Assembly: GCA_017467405.1 (NCBI GenBank) | Contig: JAFTSH010000001.1 | Coordinates: 1 to 64,000 of the forward strand | Direction of reading: 5' to 3' | Source of the DNA: Clostridia bacterium | GTDB taxonomy: Bacteria > Bacillota > Clostridia > Oscillospirales > Acutalibacteraceae | DNA: 64,000 nucleotides | Shown: piece by piece, positions 51,298 through 60,766 of the stretch | Layout: each line of letters begins with the position of its first letter | Position numbering within the stretch: position 1 is the stretch's first letter | Notes under the pieces: model-generated | The model's input: the letters and a program-made list of their open reading frames with translations, nothing else | Databases searched by the model: none | Told to the model about the DNA's origin: nothing | Position numbers and translations under genes: made by a program

Positions 51298-52424
51298 TGA
51301 GTCTGCTTTTCAAAAACGCAACCGTCTATACCGGGGGCAAGCTCAGCTCCTGCGATCTCCTCGTCGAGGGGAGCAGGATCAAAGAGGTCGCCCCCGCAGG
51401 TACGCTTTCGGGTGAGGGTATCGACCTTACGGGCAGATACGTCGTCCCCGGCTGTGTAGACATACATACACACGGCTGTCTCGGCTTTGATTTTTCGGCC
51501 GCTTCAGCCGACGAGATGCGGCAGATGCTGCGGCGCTATTTGCGCTGCGGCATCACGTCGGTTGTACCGACGCTGCTGACCGATACGAGAGAAAATATGC
51601 TTGCCGCCGCAAGGCGCGTAGCCGAGGTCGCTTCCTCTCAGAACGAGGACGAGTCAACGGTGTTGGGAGTACACCTTGAGGGCCCGTTTCTGGGGCTCGA
51701 GAAGAAAGGTGCCCACAACCCCGACGCGCTGATGCCGCCGTCGGAGGAGTTCCTTGCTGAGCTCGACGCCGCTTCGGGCGGACGCGTCGTGACCCTTACG
51801 GTCGATCCTCTTCTGAACGGAGCCTCGGAAATGATGCGCCGCCATCGGGACAGACTACATTTTTCTCTTGGTCATACCGCCTGCGACTACAACGCGGCGC
51901 TTGAGGCCTTTGCCGACGGTGCCGACCGCATCACCCACACCTTTAACGCCATGAACGGGATCCACCACCGCGAACCGGGACTTATCGGTGCTGCCGCCGA
52001 CAGCGGCGCATTTGCCGAGCTTATCTGTGACGGATACCACGTCCACCCCTCCGCGGTCAGAATGCTTTTTTCGATCTTCGGAGAGCGGACGGTGCTCGTG
52101 TCCGACTCGATCTGCGCCTCGGGCGCTCCCGACGGTGTGTACGATCAGGGAGGTCTTGAGGTCTTCGTAAAGGACGGCAAGGCAACCCTTGCCGACGGAA
52201 CCATCGCAGGCTCGGCCGCAGTGCTGTCGGGATGTATGGCAAACGCCGTAAGCTTTGGAATACAGCCCCTGCTTGCGATAAAGGCGGCAACCGAAAATCC
52301 TGCCGCCGCAATAGGTCTTGCCGACCGCACCGGTGTGATTGCTCCCGGCAGAGCGGCAGATCTGCTGTTGCTTGACGAAAAGCTTCAGCTTCTTGAGGTT
52401 TATAAAAACGGAAGGAGGGTATAA
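51297..52424 (+). CDS. nagA: N-acetylglucosamine-6-phosphate deacetylase
   Basis: NagA removes acetate from GlcNAc-6-phosphate to give glucosamine-6-phosphate. The 375-residue amidohydrolase shows VDIHTHGCLGFD (about 52-63), LGVHLEGPFL with the metal Glu (about 125), SLGHT (about 190), THTFNAMNG (about 211) and the catalytic Asp in VLVSDSI (about 268). The length is typical. Start coupled to the stop of the oxidoreductase; the ROK kinase starts one base after its stop. The order nagA-kinase-nagB gives a complete route from GlcNAc to fructose-6-phosphate. Confidence 0.96.
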   Translation: MSLLFKNATVYTGGKLSSCDLLVEGSRIKEVAPAGTLSGEGIDLTGRYVVPGCVDIHTHGCLGFDFSAASADEMRQMLRRYLRCGITSVVPTLLTDTRENMLAAARRVAEVASSQNEDESTVLGVHLEGPFLGLEKKGAHNPDALMPPSEEFLAELDAASGGRVVTLTVDPLLNGASEMMRRHRDRLHFSLGHTACDYNAALEAFADGADRITHTFNAMNGIHHREPGLIGAAADSGAFAELICDGYHVHPSAVRMLFSIFGERTVLVSDSICASGAPDGVYDQGGLEVFVKDGKATLADGTIAGSAAVLSGCMANAVSFGIQPLLAIKAATENPAAAIGLADRTGVIAPGRAADLLLLDEKLQLLEVYKNGRRV

Positions 52425-52425
52425 G

Positions 52426-53325
52426 ATGATACTTACAATTGACATCGGCGGTTCCGCCCTTAAATATGCCCTCTTTGAGGGAGAGCTTCCCGAGATGAAG
52501 GGCGAGCTTACTCTGGGCGAAAGAGGAGCCGAAAATCTTATTAAAAAGATCTGCGAGGTGTACGATATCTGCTCTGAGGCGGGCAGGATCAAGGCCATCG
52601 CGATCGACAGCGCAGGACTGATCGACTCGAACAAAGGACAGATCATTTCGGCGGCAAATCTCGGAATAGACGAGCCGTTGCCCCTGTGCGATATAATCGG
52701 TGAAAAATACGGTCTTCCCGTGTATATAGCAAACGACGTCAACGCCGCCGCCATCGGCGAGATGGCGTACGGTGCCGCAAGGGAGAACGTCAACTACGTT
52801 TTTGTTGCCTTCGGAACGGGAGTCGGAGGTGCTGCCGTGGTAGGCCGCCGACTCTATGAAGGCAAGAGAGGTCTGGCGGGTGAGATCGGACATTTCATAA
52901 CCCACCCGAACGGACTTCCCTGTCCCTGCGGACGAAAGGGCTGCTTTGAAAGATACGCCTCGGTCCCAGCGCTGGTCGCAAAGGCGGCGGAGCACGATCC
53001 GTCGGTCACCAACGGCCGGGAGCTTTTTGACAGATACTACGCCGGAGATGAAAACATAGTCAAGGCGGTCGACGAGTGGATGGACGAGATCGTTCTCGGA
53101 CTCGTTTCGATAACGCATCTGCTCGACCCCGGTGCGATAGTTCTCGGAGGAGGAATAATGAACGAGAAGTTCCTCGTTCCCGAGATCGAGAAGCGTCTTC
53201 GCGCCGCGGTAATGAAGGAATACAGCAATATTTGCGTCAGAGGAGCCGAGCTCGGAAACGCTGCCGCACTTTACGGAATGCTATTCCGCGCAAACCTGAG
53301 ATTGAAAGAGGGAAAAAACAGATGA
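52426..53325 (+). CDS. ROK family sugar kinase
   Basis: A 299-residue ROK kinase. The ATP-binding DIGGSALKYALF opens the protein; the catalytic Asp lies in ANDVNAAAIGE (about 103); the zinc motif CPCGRKGCFE (about 169-178) and GTGVGGAAVVG are intact, while a regulator's N-terminal helix-turn-helix is absent. In this operon the substrate is most likely N-acetylglucosamine, giving the 6-phosphate used by NagA; N-acetylmannosamine is the alternative. GGAGG is eight bases before the start. The stop overlaps nagB by ATGA. Confidence 0.92.
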   Translation: MILTIDIGGSALKYALFEGELPEMKGELTLGERGAENLIKKICEVYDICSEAGRIKAIAIDSAGLIDSNKGQIISAANLGIDEPLPLCDIIGEKYGLPVYIANDVNAAAIGEMAYGAARENVNYVFVAFGTGVGGAAVVGRRLYEGKRGLAGEIGHFITHPNGLPCPCGRKGCFERYASVPALVAKAAEHDPSVTNGRELFDRYYAGDENIVKAVDEWMDEIVLGLVSITHLLDPGAIVLGGGIMNEKFLVPEIEKRLRAAVMKEYSNICVRGAELGNAAALYGMLFRANLRLKEGKNR

Positions 53326-54038
53326 AGGTAATACGTACGAAAAGCTACGAGGAGATGAGCCGCGTTGCCGCGGACGTCATCGGAGCACAGATAATAATGA
53401 AGAACGACTGCCTGCTCGGCCTTGCCACGGGCACCACTCCGCTGGGTACCTACGCCGAGCTTGCCTCCCGCTGTGCCGCGGGTGAGCTCGATTTCTCCAA
53501 GGTGCGCACCGTCAATCTCGACGAGTACAAGGGCCTTGCCCCCGACCACGTTCAGAGCTACCGCTATTTTATGGACAAGCACCTGTTCGACCTTGTCAAC
53601 ATTGATAAGGCAAACACCCGCGTTCCCGACGGACTCGCCGAGGACAGCGCCGCAATGGGTCTTGCCTACGACGAGTATATCGAGTCGGTCGGCGGAATTG
53701 ATCTGCAGCTGCTCGGAATAGGACACGACGGACACATCGGCTTTAACGAGCCCGACGATTGCTTCACCGGCCCCACCCATCTCGTCGATCTCACCGAAAT
53801 GACCATCGACGCCAACTCGAGACTTTTTGAGTCGCGCGACGAGGTCCCCCGTCAGGCCGTCACGATGGGCATGAAGTCCATTATGCAGGCTAAAAAGATC
53901 CTGATGGTGGTCAACGGCGAGGAAAAGAAGGAGATACTCAAGGCAGCCCTCTACGGCGAGATCACGCCGCAGGTGCCCGCCTCCCTCATACAGCTCCATC
54001 CCGACGTAACCGTCGTTACCGACATTGAGGATATCTGA
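53322..54038 (+). CDS. nagB: Glucosamine-6-phosphate deaminase
   Basis: NagB turns glucosamine-6-phosphate into fructose-6-phosphate and ammonia. At 238 residues it fits the short Gram-positive form without the allosteric extension. Signatures are GLATGTTPLGTYAEL (about 33-47), VNLDEYKGL with the catalytic Asp (about 64), GIGHDGHIGFNEP (about 129-141, with catalytic Asp/His) and the ALT/LIQLHP end. The start overlaps the kinase stop; GAGGG is nine bases upstream. It completes the pathway and feeds glycolysis. Confidence 0.96.
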   Translation: MKVIRTKSYEEMSRVAADVIGAQIIMKNDCLLGLATGTTPLGTYAELASRCAAGELDFSKVRTVNLDEYKGLAPDHVQSYRYFMDKHLFDLVNIDKANTRVPDGLAEDSAAMGLAYDEYIESVGGIDLQLLGIGHDGHIGFNEPDDCFTGPTHLVDLTEMTIDANSRLFESRDEVPRQAVTMGMKSIMQAKKILMVVNGEEKKEILKAALYGEITPQVPASLIQLHPDVTVVTDIEDI

Positions 54039-54093
54039 AACATCAATTAACCATGCTGCGGCAGGCAAAGCCTGTCGGGACAAGGAGATTTTT

Positions 54094-54279
54094 ATGAAAA
54101 TTCCCGATGAGAAAAACAAGCATCTCGGAATAAGGATCGACGAGGATACCCACTTCAAACTGCACTACATTTCCAGATACGAAGGAAGAAGCGCCAACGG
54201 AGAGATTTTGTTTCTCGTGCGTAAGGCGATCGCAGAGTTTGAAGAAAAGCATGGCGAAATCACCGTCTCCGAACGATGA
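54094..54279 (+). CDS. Small Arc-like protein at end of nag operon
   Basis: A 61-residue protein with the Arc/ribbon-helix-helix pattern: strand HLGIRIDEDTHFKLHYIS, then a helix RSANGEILFLVRKAIAEFEE. AAGGAG is six bases before the ATG at 54094. It lies 55 bp after nagB and before the operon's terminator, so it is probably cotranscribed. It may act as a local repressor, but similar small RHH-like genes occur widely in Clostridia as stand-alone units, and no target site was identified. Confidence 0.7.
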   Translation: MKIPDEKNKHLGIRIDEDTHFKLHYISRYEGRSANGEILFLVRKAIAEFEEKHGEITVSER

Positions 54280-54307
54280 TTGCTGAAAGACAGTTCAGTA
54301 TTAAATA

Positions 54308-54343
54308 CAACACCGGAAGAAGCTCTTCCGGTGTTGTTTTTTT
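54308..54343 (+). terminator. Terminator of the nag operon
   Basis: A 13-bp stem (54308-54320 with 54324-54336), three-base loop, seven T. Confidence 0.92.
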
Positions 54344-54457
54344 GTGTTTTCAGGTGCGAAAACACCCCGATTCTACCGGGGAAGATAAAGGAACGTAGCG
54401 GTTATTTGTGTCACCTTTAGTCAAGGGGAGCTTGGAGTGAAAGGATTGACAAAAACA
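54344..54457. other. Intergenic before the RHS gene
   Basis: No gene is visible. The stretch around 54410-54440 (CACCTTTAGTCAAGGGGAGC) resembles the left end of the window (CTCCCCTT and AGTCAG elements), perhaps another degraded copy of a dispersed repeat. Confidence 0.35.
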
Positions 54458-54487
54458 TTGACAGAAATATGCGTAATAGTGTATAAT
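54458..54487 (+). promoter_or_regulatory. Promoter of RHS gene
   Basis: A consensus TTGACA (54458-54463) and TATAAT (54482-54487), 18 bp apart; another TTGACA lies at 54446-54451. Confidence 0.75.
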
Positions 54488-54557
54488 AAAAACAAGGTAA
54501 AAGATATATATTTTTTATCCTGAATTTTACAATTATAGACAAAAAGGAGGCAAAAAG

Positions 54558-57500
54558 ATGAAAACAGGAAAAACGTTAAGGCTTTTGTCCGTACTGCTCA
54601 TTATGAGTATGGTTTTGCTTACACCGCTGCAGGCCATTGCGCTCGGAATTGAGCAGGTATCTGAAACGGTGACGCCTGCAAGTGATCCTCAGCCGTCATC
54701 GGACGGTGTTGCGGATATCATTGCCGAGCTGACAGAAAAGCGCACGGCAGACACGAAACACTTTTTGCTCTCCGACGGCACGATGATGGCGGTGCAGTAC
54801 GATACTCCCGTTCATTTTGACACCGAAACCGGTTGGGAGCAGTACGACAATTCTATGTCGATCGTTGACGATACCGTATCGGATAACGAAAAAGAATACG
54901 TCAACAAGAAGAGTAACCAGACGGTAAAGCTTGCCAAGAAAGCAAAAAAGAATAAAACGGTCACCTATGCTTACGGAGATTATGAGATAGCCTGGGGCTA
55001 TGCAGACGGCAATAAATCCGAGCTTGAGTTCATAAATAACACGAGCGAAAAGACCGGTAACGACCGCTTTTTAGTGCTTGACTCGGTTACACAGCAGGCA
55101 AAATATCCGAATATTTTTTCAAGCGTAGATCTCGAGCTGTTTGTATCATCGACGGGAATAAAAGAAAATCTGATACTTAACAGCGCGTCTGCGCAAAATG
55201 AGTTCGTTATTGAATATAAGCTTAAAAATCTCACTGCGGAGCAGAAGGACGGGAAAACCGTTGTTCTTGAAAATTCCGACGGTGAGGAGGTCTACGTTCT
55301 CAGCGCACCCGAGATGTACGACTCTGCCGGAGCACGCAGTGCCGCGCTTTCTCTCGTGATAACCGAGCAGAAAAACGGAAAGCTGACCCTCAGACTTGCT
55401 GCCGACAGTGAGTGGCTGCAGGCGAATGAGCGCGTATATCCCGTGACGGTCGATCCGTACTATATAATAGGCGGAGCGCTTTTCGGCGAGGACGGGACGT
55501 CGTCATCAACCGTCAGAACCGCAACGGCATTACATTCGGCATACAACTATGAAAACATATCGATAAGCGACCCGTACGTGGGAAGCAGCTATGCCTACGG
55601 CCTCACAGAGGCGGTCGTATATTTTTCATATCTTCCCTATATGACCGAAGGTGATACCGTTTCCAAAGCACAGCTGTCGATGTATAACATTTCGCCGTCA
55701 AGCACCTATCTGGATATCTATGCAAGTGCCGTAAACATTACCCTTCCGAGCGGTGTGAAAAGCGGTACAAGCAACGTAATACTGACCGATTACACGAACT
55801 ACAGCCACTCTTCGACCAAGCTTGATTATGCGGAAGGCGGAGGAGAAAACTACGTAACTACGTGGGATATCACTACGCTCGTGCGTCAGTGGATGTCGGG
55901 TGCGGTTGAGAATAACGGTGTGGCGTTGTGGGCTCCGTCCGGAACAACAACGGGTACGTATGCAATATTCAACGGTGCAAAATCAAGCACTTCTCTTCGC
56001 CCGACCCTGCTTATGTACTATTACAACGCAATGGGTCTTGAGGATTATTGGACCTATCACAGCGAGAGCATCGGCCACGGAGCTCTGCATCTTAACGACA
56101 GCAACGGAAATCTGGTCTATTCATTACCGCTGTTTTCGGCAACCGGAGCCCGAAACCCCGCGTCGCTCGGCCTTGTATATAATTCTGCAGTATACAATGA
56201 AATATATTCAGGCACGGCTGTCAGCGCATACGTCGGTTACGGCTGGCAGTCAACGCTGGATATGCACGTATACGATATGCGTGATATATTGGGTTGGGAT
56301 ACTACCTCGGTTGGAGGATGGGGTTATACGATGTTCGCCCCCTCGACCGAAAGTCTGCCCGATATTATGGCGCTCGGTGACTCCGACGGAACGTTGCACT
56401 ATTTCTATTACGACGATACCGACGGCGTTTATAAGGACGAGAACGGAAGCGGCAGCACCCTGACGACCTCTGCTACCGTCGACCGTGAGTACGTTCTTAC
56501 CGACAGAAGCGGCTACAAATATTATTTTGATACCTCAGGTTCACTTACTGCCTACGAGGATATCAACGGGAATACCGTTACTATCACAATTACCACAACC
56601 TATACCAACATCACCGACGCGGCGGGAAGGGTATACAGAATCAACCGTGTCAGCAATGTTGACAACCGGTATTCGTCGATAGTTCTTCCCGACGGAGATA
56701 CGATTACCTTTTCCTATACGAATACCAACTATCTGAGCTCGGTGAGCTACCCCGACGGAACGTCGACCACCTTCACCTACTCGGACGGCGTTCTGAGTCA
56801 GATCACCGCCAACGATGGAAGTAAGGTCACCCTGCAGTACGAGACCTCTGCGTTTTCGCGATATTCGTCATATAAAAGATGTACGGCGGTAAACGGACTG
56901 TCACCATCCGGAACGAGCACGGGCAGTCTTGCGGTATCATATTCGCCGGGACTTACAACGACGTTTACCTCGACTACGTCGCTCGGAAGCGTTGTAAACA
57001 CCTACACCTTTGATACCTACGGCCGTACCATTACCGTTTACAACGAAACCGAGGGTTATTGCTCAAACTACGACTACACCTCGAATACTACATCTAACCC
57101 CGACAAGAACAACAAGGTCACCAACGTTCAACCCGGCGGAGAGATCGCTAAAAATCTTCTCGGAGTCGAAAGCGGCAAAACGGCTTTTGACGGCTGGGAA
57201 TTCATCACCGCCGATAAGTTTGACAACAGCAGCGTGATCGTAACACACGGAAGCACTCCCGATATCGGCAACGGAGTACAGCTTCTTCCGTACGGCAACG
57301 GCTGGTGCGGTTACGCAAAGCGCGTTCCCATAAGCTCGTCCGTCAGTCACTATACCTTCTCGGTACGAGGCAAGGGCCCGGGAGAATACGACTTCGGAAT
57401 AGGTCAGTTCGGGATATACATCGCCTACGAGTCCGGCTCGAGCCTCTATATCGACAGCAGTGCCGTGTGTGAGGCCGACGAATATTCATCGGATTGGCAG

Positions 57501-60500
57501 AATCTCAGCTGCACGAGCTATAACGATATGAATACCGCTCTGTGGGTCATAATCGGCATCAACGGCTACGAGGGCAACTTCTGCTTTGAGTCCCCTCAGC
57601 TCGAAGAAGGCTCGGCCGCAAACGATTATAACCTGCTTTCTCCCGATTTTTACGATTGGGACAGCTCGGGCAACTACGATTTCGACGCCAACTTCGGCGA
57701 CTACGTCGAGCTTTCGGGCAACAAGGATCAGTGGGTCAGCTACAGCTATACGGTTCCCGTCAGCAGCACCGGAAAGCAGTACGAGTTCACCGCCCATCTG
57801 TGGACGTCACAGACCCAGATCGCAGAGCATGAGTTTGATCGGTGGTACCAGATAACTATATCGGGCAGAGGTTCCTCCGGAAGTAGTTCCGTAATCAAAT
57901 CCGAAAGCATTAACCCCTACGTTACCGGAGATCAGATGCTGTCGGTCTCCTGTGCGCCGGCGGGAGCAATCGACTCCATTACGGTTAAAATAGAGATGTC
58001 AATGCTCGACACAGGGGTAATGATCTACGACACCGCCCTGCGTGTCAATGAAAGCGGAACTAGCTATACCTATGACGACGACGGCAACCTCGTAACCGAT
58101 CAGAACGCCAAGGGCAACGGCTCGACCTCGACCTACAACGAAAAGAATCAGCCCCTCACCGTCTCGACGGTCAGCGGAGACTATTCGCGCTATTACTACG
58201 ACTCTACCGGCTACAATGTAACCGAAATGTTCGTCGAGATCGACACGGCATCGGGCACCGGAAAGCTCGGCACCTTCTATACCTATAACGACTACGGCTC
58301 GGTGACCGAAACGTTGCTTGCCTCGGTCGATGAGGAGATAAGCTCGGACGAGTACATCTATGCAAACTACGCGGCGCCGCGTATACGCTCAAGCCAGACC
58401 TACGACGCTACGGGTAACTACGTCGTGTCGACCACCGATGCGGCGGGAAATACGACCGTAAATAATATCACCTCAAGCAACGGACGTCTGAATTCTGTCA
58501 CAGACGCGCTGAATAACACCGTAAGCTACAGCTACAACAACCTTGACCTCCTGACAGGTGTGTCAAGCGGCTCTGCAGGTGTCAGCTACGGCTACGACTC
58601 CCTCAACAGACTCGTGACCGTCAGCTCGGGCACCGCGGTCTACTTCTTCGACTACGACGCCGAGGGCCGAAACTACCGCACGTCGGTCGGCTCGGACATC
58701 TATCACCCGACCCTTTCGGAAACGACCTTCGTCTCCGGTACCTCCCTGCCATCTACCGTCACCTACGGCAATGGCGCAGTGGTTCGTTACAGCTACGATA
58801 AGTACGGCAGGGTAACGTATAAATATTTCGGCACCGGCTATTCCGACTACGTGTACTATACGTACAATAATAACGGACAGACCGCGCGCGTAACGGAATA
58901 CAAGAACGGCAGTTACAGTTACTACGACTACACCTACGACACCTCGGGAAGGCTCGTCCGCTCCGCTACCCCGGGCTTGACCAAGCAGTTAAAGTATGAT
59001 ATATTTGACCGTATAACGGGACTGAGTTTCCTGCTCGGTGACGCGAGGTACAGCTACGCCTTTACCTACGGAAAGAACAACGCTGTAAAGACCGAGACTC
59101 TTGAGGACGCTTATACCCTGTCCTACGTCTACGACTCCCTCGGCAGAGTGACGGGGAAGACGGTCGACCCCGTTGCGTACTACGACGAAGCAGACCTCGA
59201 GTGGCAGGATACAAGCGGCAGCTACCTTTACAGCTACAAGCCGGGCTATAATCCAAACGGAGGAACGGGCGCTACGACCACCCTCGTGTCACAGCTCGTA
59301 ACCCCCTTCACGAATACTGCCTTTAACTACACCTACGACGCCAACGGTAATATAACGGCCGAGAACGGAAAACAATATTACTACGACTCGCTGGGGCAGT
59401 TAATAAAGACGGTGGAGGGTACTACCGTTACCGAGTACAGCTACACCTACGGCGGAAATATCCTCTCAAGAACCGTGACCGAGGACGGAGTTGTCGTAAA
59501 GACCGACAGCTACGTTTACTCGGGAGATGCCGACTGGTACGACCAGCTCTACTCCTACAACGGCGAGATGATAACCTACGACCAGATAGGCAACCCGCTG
59601 TCCTACAGGGGAGCAACCCTGACCTGGACGAGGGGCAGACAGCTTGCGTCCTACGTCAAGGGTACCGACAATATAGCCTATACCTACAACTCGGAAGGAA
59701 TACGTACAGAAAAGATCATCAACTTCGAGTACAAGACCGAGTACATCCTTGACGGCAGCACCGTGATCGGCGAGCGTCAGACCAACGCTATTACCGGCGA
59801 AAGCATCTCGGCGATCGACTATTTCTACGACTCCAACGGCGAAGCGGTAGGCCTCAAGTACCTCGGGAAGGTCTATATGTATGAGAAGAACCTGCAGGGT
59901 GACGTTCTCAACGTGATCTCCCCGACGGGACAGACCGTCGTTTCCTACAGCTACGACGAGTGGGGCAGGCTCCTTTCCGTTACCGGCAGCATGGCCACCA
60001 CCCTCGGCGTCATAAACTCCCTGCGCTACCGCGGTTACGTCTACGACACCGAAACCGCTCTCTACTACCTCAACTCCCGCTACTACGACCCCGAGGTTAC
60101 AAGGTTTATTAATGGGGATGTAGTTACTGATGGTCAAGCAGGCGTTTTGGGATACAATGTATATATTTATGCAGCTAATAATCCGATGAATAATTCTGAC
60201 CCGTCAGGAAAATGGATTATTAAAAACGCCATAAAATGGGTCGCTAAAAAAGTTGTAAAGCCTGCAATAAAAAAAGCGAAAGAGGTTCTTTCAAAAGTAG
60301 ATTTTACATATACTAATGGCCTTAATTTGAATTTCTCTCCAAGTTTAGTTACGTTTAATCTCCAAGGAGGGATATCGATTGATTCTAAAGGTAATGTTGC
60401 ATTGCAAGGCGGTTTTTCGGGTGGATTTACTACTGGATCTCCTGGTGCGTCAGTAACAGCGTATGAAACTAAAACGAATGCTCCCAGTATTGATAACCTA

Positions 60501-60764
60501 AATGGTTCCAGTTATCAATTAGGAGGTTCTTATGGAACATCAATTGGGAAGATTCCAGTAACAGCTGGAGCTGATTTTAATATAATACCAGATTCAACAG
60601 ACAGTTCAAAATATTATTACGGAGCAACAAAAAATGCTGGAATAGGTGGATCTCCGGGAACTGAATTTCATGTTGAATGGGGAACAACAGGAACATGGGA
60701 AGCCACTAAATTTAATATATTTGATGTAGCAGAAAATATATACATAAAAATTATGGAGTGGTAA
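54558..60764 (+). CDS. RHS/YD-repeat surface protein with variable C-terminal tip
   Basis: A 2068-residue exported protein. The signal peptide spans about 1-29. A DNRLRE-type wall-associated domain (about 290-500) precedes YD repeats (about 520-880). Two beta-rich, carbohydrate-binding-like segments (about 880-1180) interrupt the repeat shell, which resumes (about 1170-1830) and ends in the RHS core (YLNSRYYDPEVTRFINGD, then NNPMNNSDPSGK near residue 1881). The last ~185 residues are a Gly/Ser/Thr-rich tip unrelated to the core. In RHS proteins such tips are toxins released by self-cleavage. From about 60100 the DNA is clearly more AT-rich than the rest, a sign that the tip was acquired separately. 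The toxin activity is not recognised. GGAGG precedes the start. Confidence 0.93.
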   Translation: MKTGKTLRLLSVLLIMSMVLLTPLQAIALGIEQVSETVTPASDPQPSSDGVADIIAELTEKRTADTKHFLLSDGTMMAVQYDTPVHFDTETGWEQYDNSMSIVDDTVSDNEKEYVNKKSNQTVKLAKKAKKNKTVTYAYGDYEIAWGYADGNKSELEFINNTSEKTGNDRFLVLDSVTQQAKYPNIFSSVDLELFVSSTGIKENLILNSASAQNEFVIEYKLKNLTAEQKDGKTVVLENSDGEEVYVLSAPEMYDSAGARSAALSLVITEQKNGKLTLRLAADSEWLQANERVYPVTVDPYYIIGGALFGEDGTSSSTVRTATALHSAYNYENISISDPYVGSSYAYGLTEAVVYFSYLPYMTEGDTVSKAQLSMYNISPSSTYLDIYASAVNITLPSGVKSGTSNVILTDYTNYSHSSTKLDYAEGGGENYVTTWDITTLVRQWMSGAVENNGVALWAPSGTTTGTYAIFNGAKSSTSLRPTLLMYYYNAMGLEDYWTYHSESIGHGALHLNDSNGNLVYSLPLFSATGARNPASLGLVYNSAVYNEIYSGTAVSAYVGYGWQSTLDMHVYDMRDILGWDTTSVGGWGYTMFAPSTESLPDIMALGDSDGTLHYFYYDDTDGVYKDENGSGSTLTTSATVDREYVLTDRSGYKYYFDTSGSLTAYEDINGNTVTITITTTYTNITDAAGRVYRINRVSNVDNRYSSIVLPDGDTITFSYTNTNYLSSVSYPDGTSTTFTYSDGVLSQITANDGSKVTLQYETSAFSRYSSYKRCTAVNGLSPSGTSTGSLAVSYSPGLTTTFTSTTSLGSVVNTYTFDTYGRTITVYNETEGYCSNYDYTSNTTSNPDKNNKVTNVQPGGEIAKNLLGVESGKTAFDGWEFITADKFDNSSVIVTHGSTPDIGNGVQLLPYGNGWCGYAKRVPISSSVSHYTFSVRGKGPGEYDFGIGQFGIYIAYESGSSLYIDSSAVCEADEYSSDWQNLSCTSYNDMNTALWVIIGINGYEGNFCFESPQLEEGSAANDYNLLSPDFYDWDSSGNYDFDANFGDYVELSGNKDQWVSYSYTVPVSSTGKQYEFTAHLWTSQTQIAEHEFDRWYQITISGRGSSGSSSVIKSESINPYVTGDQMLSVSCAPAGAIDSITVKIEMSMLDTGVMIYDTALRVNESGTSYTYDDDGNLVTDQNAKGNGSTSTYNEKNQPLTVSTVSGDYSRYYYDSTGYNVTEMFVEIDTASGTGKLGTFYTYNDYGSVTETLLASVDEEISSDEYIYANYAAPRIRSSQTYDATGNYVVSTTDAAGNTTVNNITSSNGRLNSVTDALNNTVSYSYNNLDLLTGVSSGSAGVSYGYDSLNRLVTVSSGTAVYFFDYDAEGRNYRTSVGSDIYHPTLSETTFVSGTSLPSTVTYGNGAVVRYSYDKYGRVTYKYFGTGYSDYVYYTYNNNGQTARVTEYKNGSYSYYDYTYDTSGRLVRSATPGLTKQLKYDIFDRITGLSFLLGDARYSYAFTYGKNNAVKTETLEDAYTLSYVYDSLGRVTGKTVDPVAYYDEADLEWQDTSGSYLYSYKPGYNPNGGTGATTTLVSQLVTPFTNTAFNYTYDANGNITAENGKQYYYDSLGQLIKTVEGTTVTEYSYTYGGNILSRTVTEDGVVVKTDSYVYSGDADWYDQLYSYNGEMITYDQIGNPLSYRGATLTWTRGRQLASYVKGTDNIAYTYNSEGIRTEKIINFEYKTEYILDGSTVIGERQTNAITGESISAIDYFYDSNGEAVGLKYLGKVYMYEKNLQGDVLNVISPTGQTVVSYSYDEWGRLLSVTGSMATTLGVINSLRYRGYVYDTETALYYLNSRYYDPEVTRFINGDVVTDGQAGVLGYNVYIYAANNPMNNSDPSGKWIIKNAIKWVAKKVVKPAIKKAKEVLSKVDFTYTNGLNLNFSPSLVTFNLQGGISIDSKGNVALQGGFSGGFTTGSPGASVTAYETKTNAPSIDNLNGSSYQLGGSYGTSIGKIPVTAGADFNIIPDSTDSSKYYYGATKNAGIGGSPGTEFHVEWGTTGTWEATKFNIFDVAENIYIKIMEW

Positions 60765-60766
60765 TC

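Noticed and set aside
58000..60060. Repetitive sequence in the RHS gene as a CRISPR or tandem array
   Set aside because: The repeats are degenerate YD-type protein repeats of varying length in one reading frame, without constant direct repeats or unique spacers.
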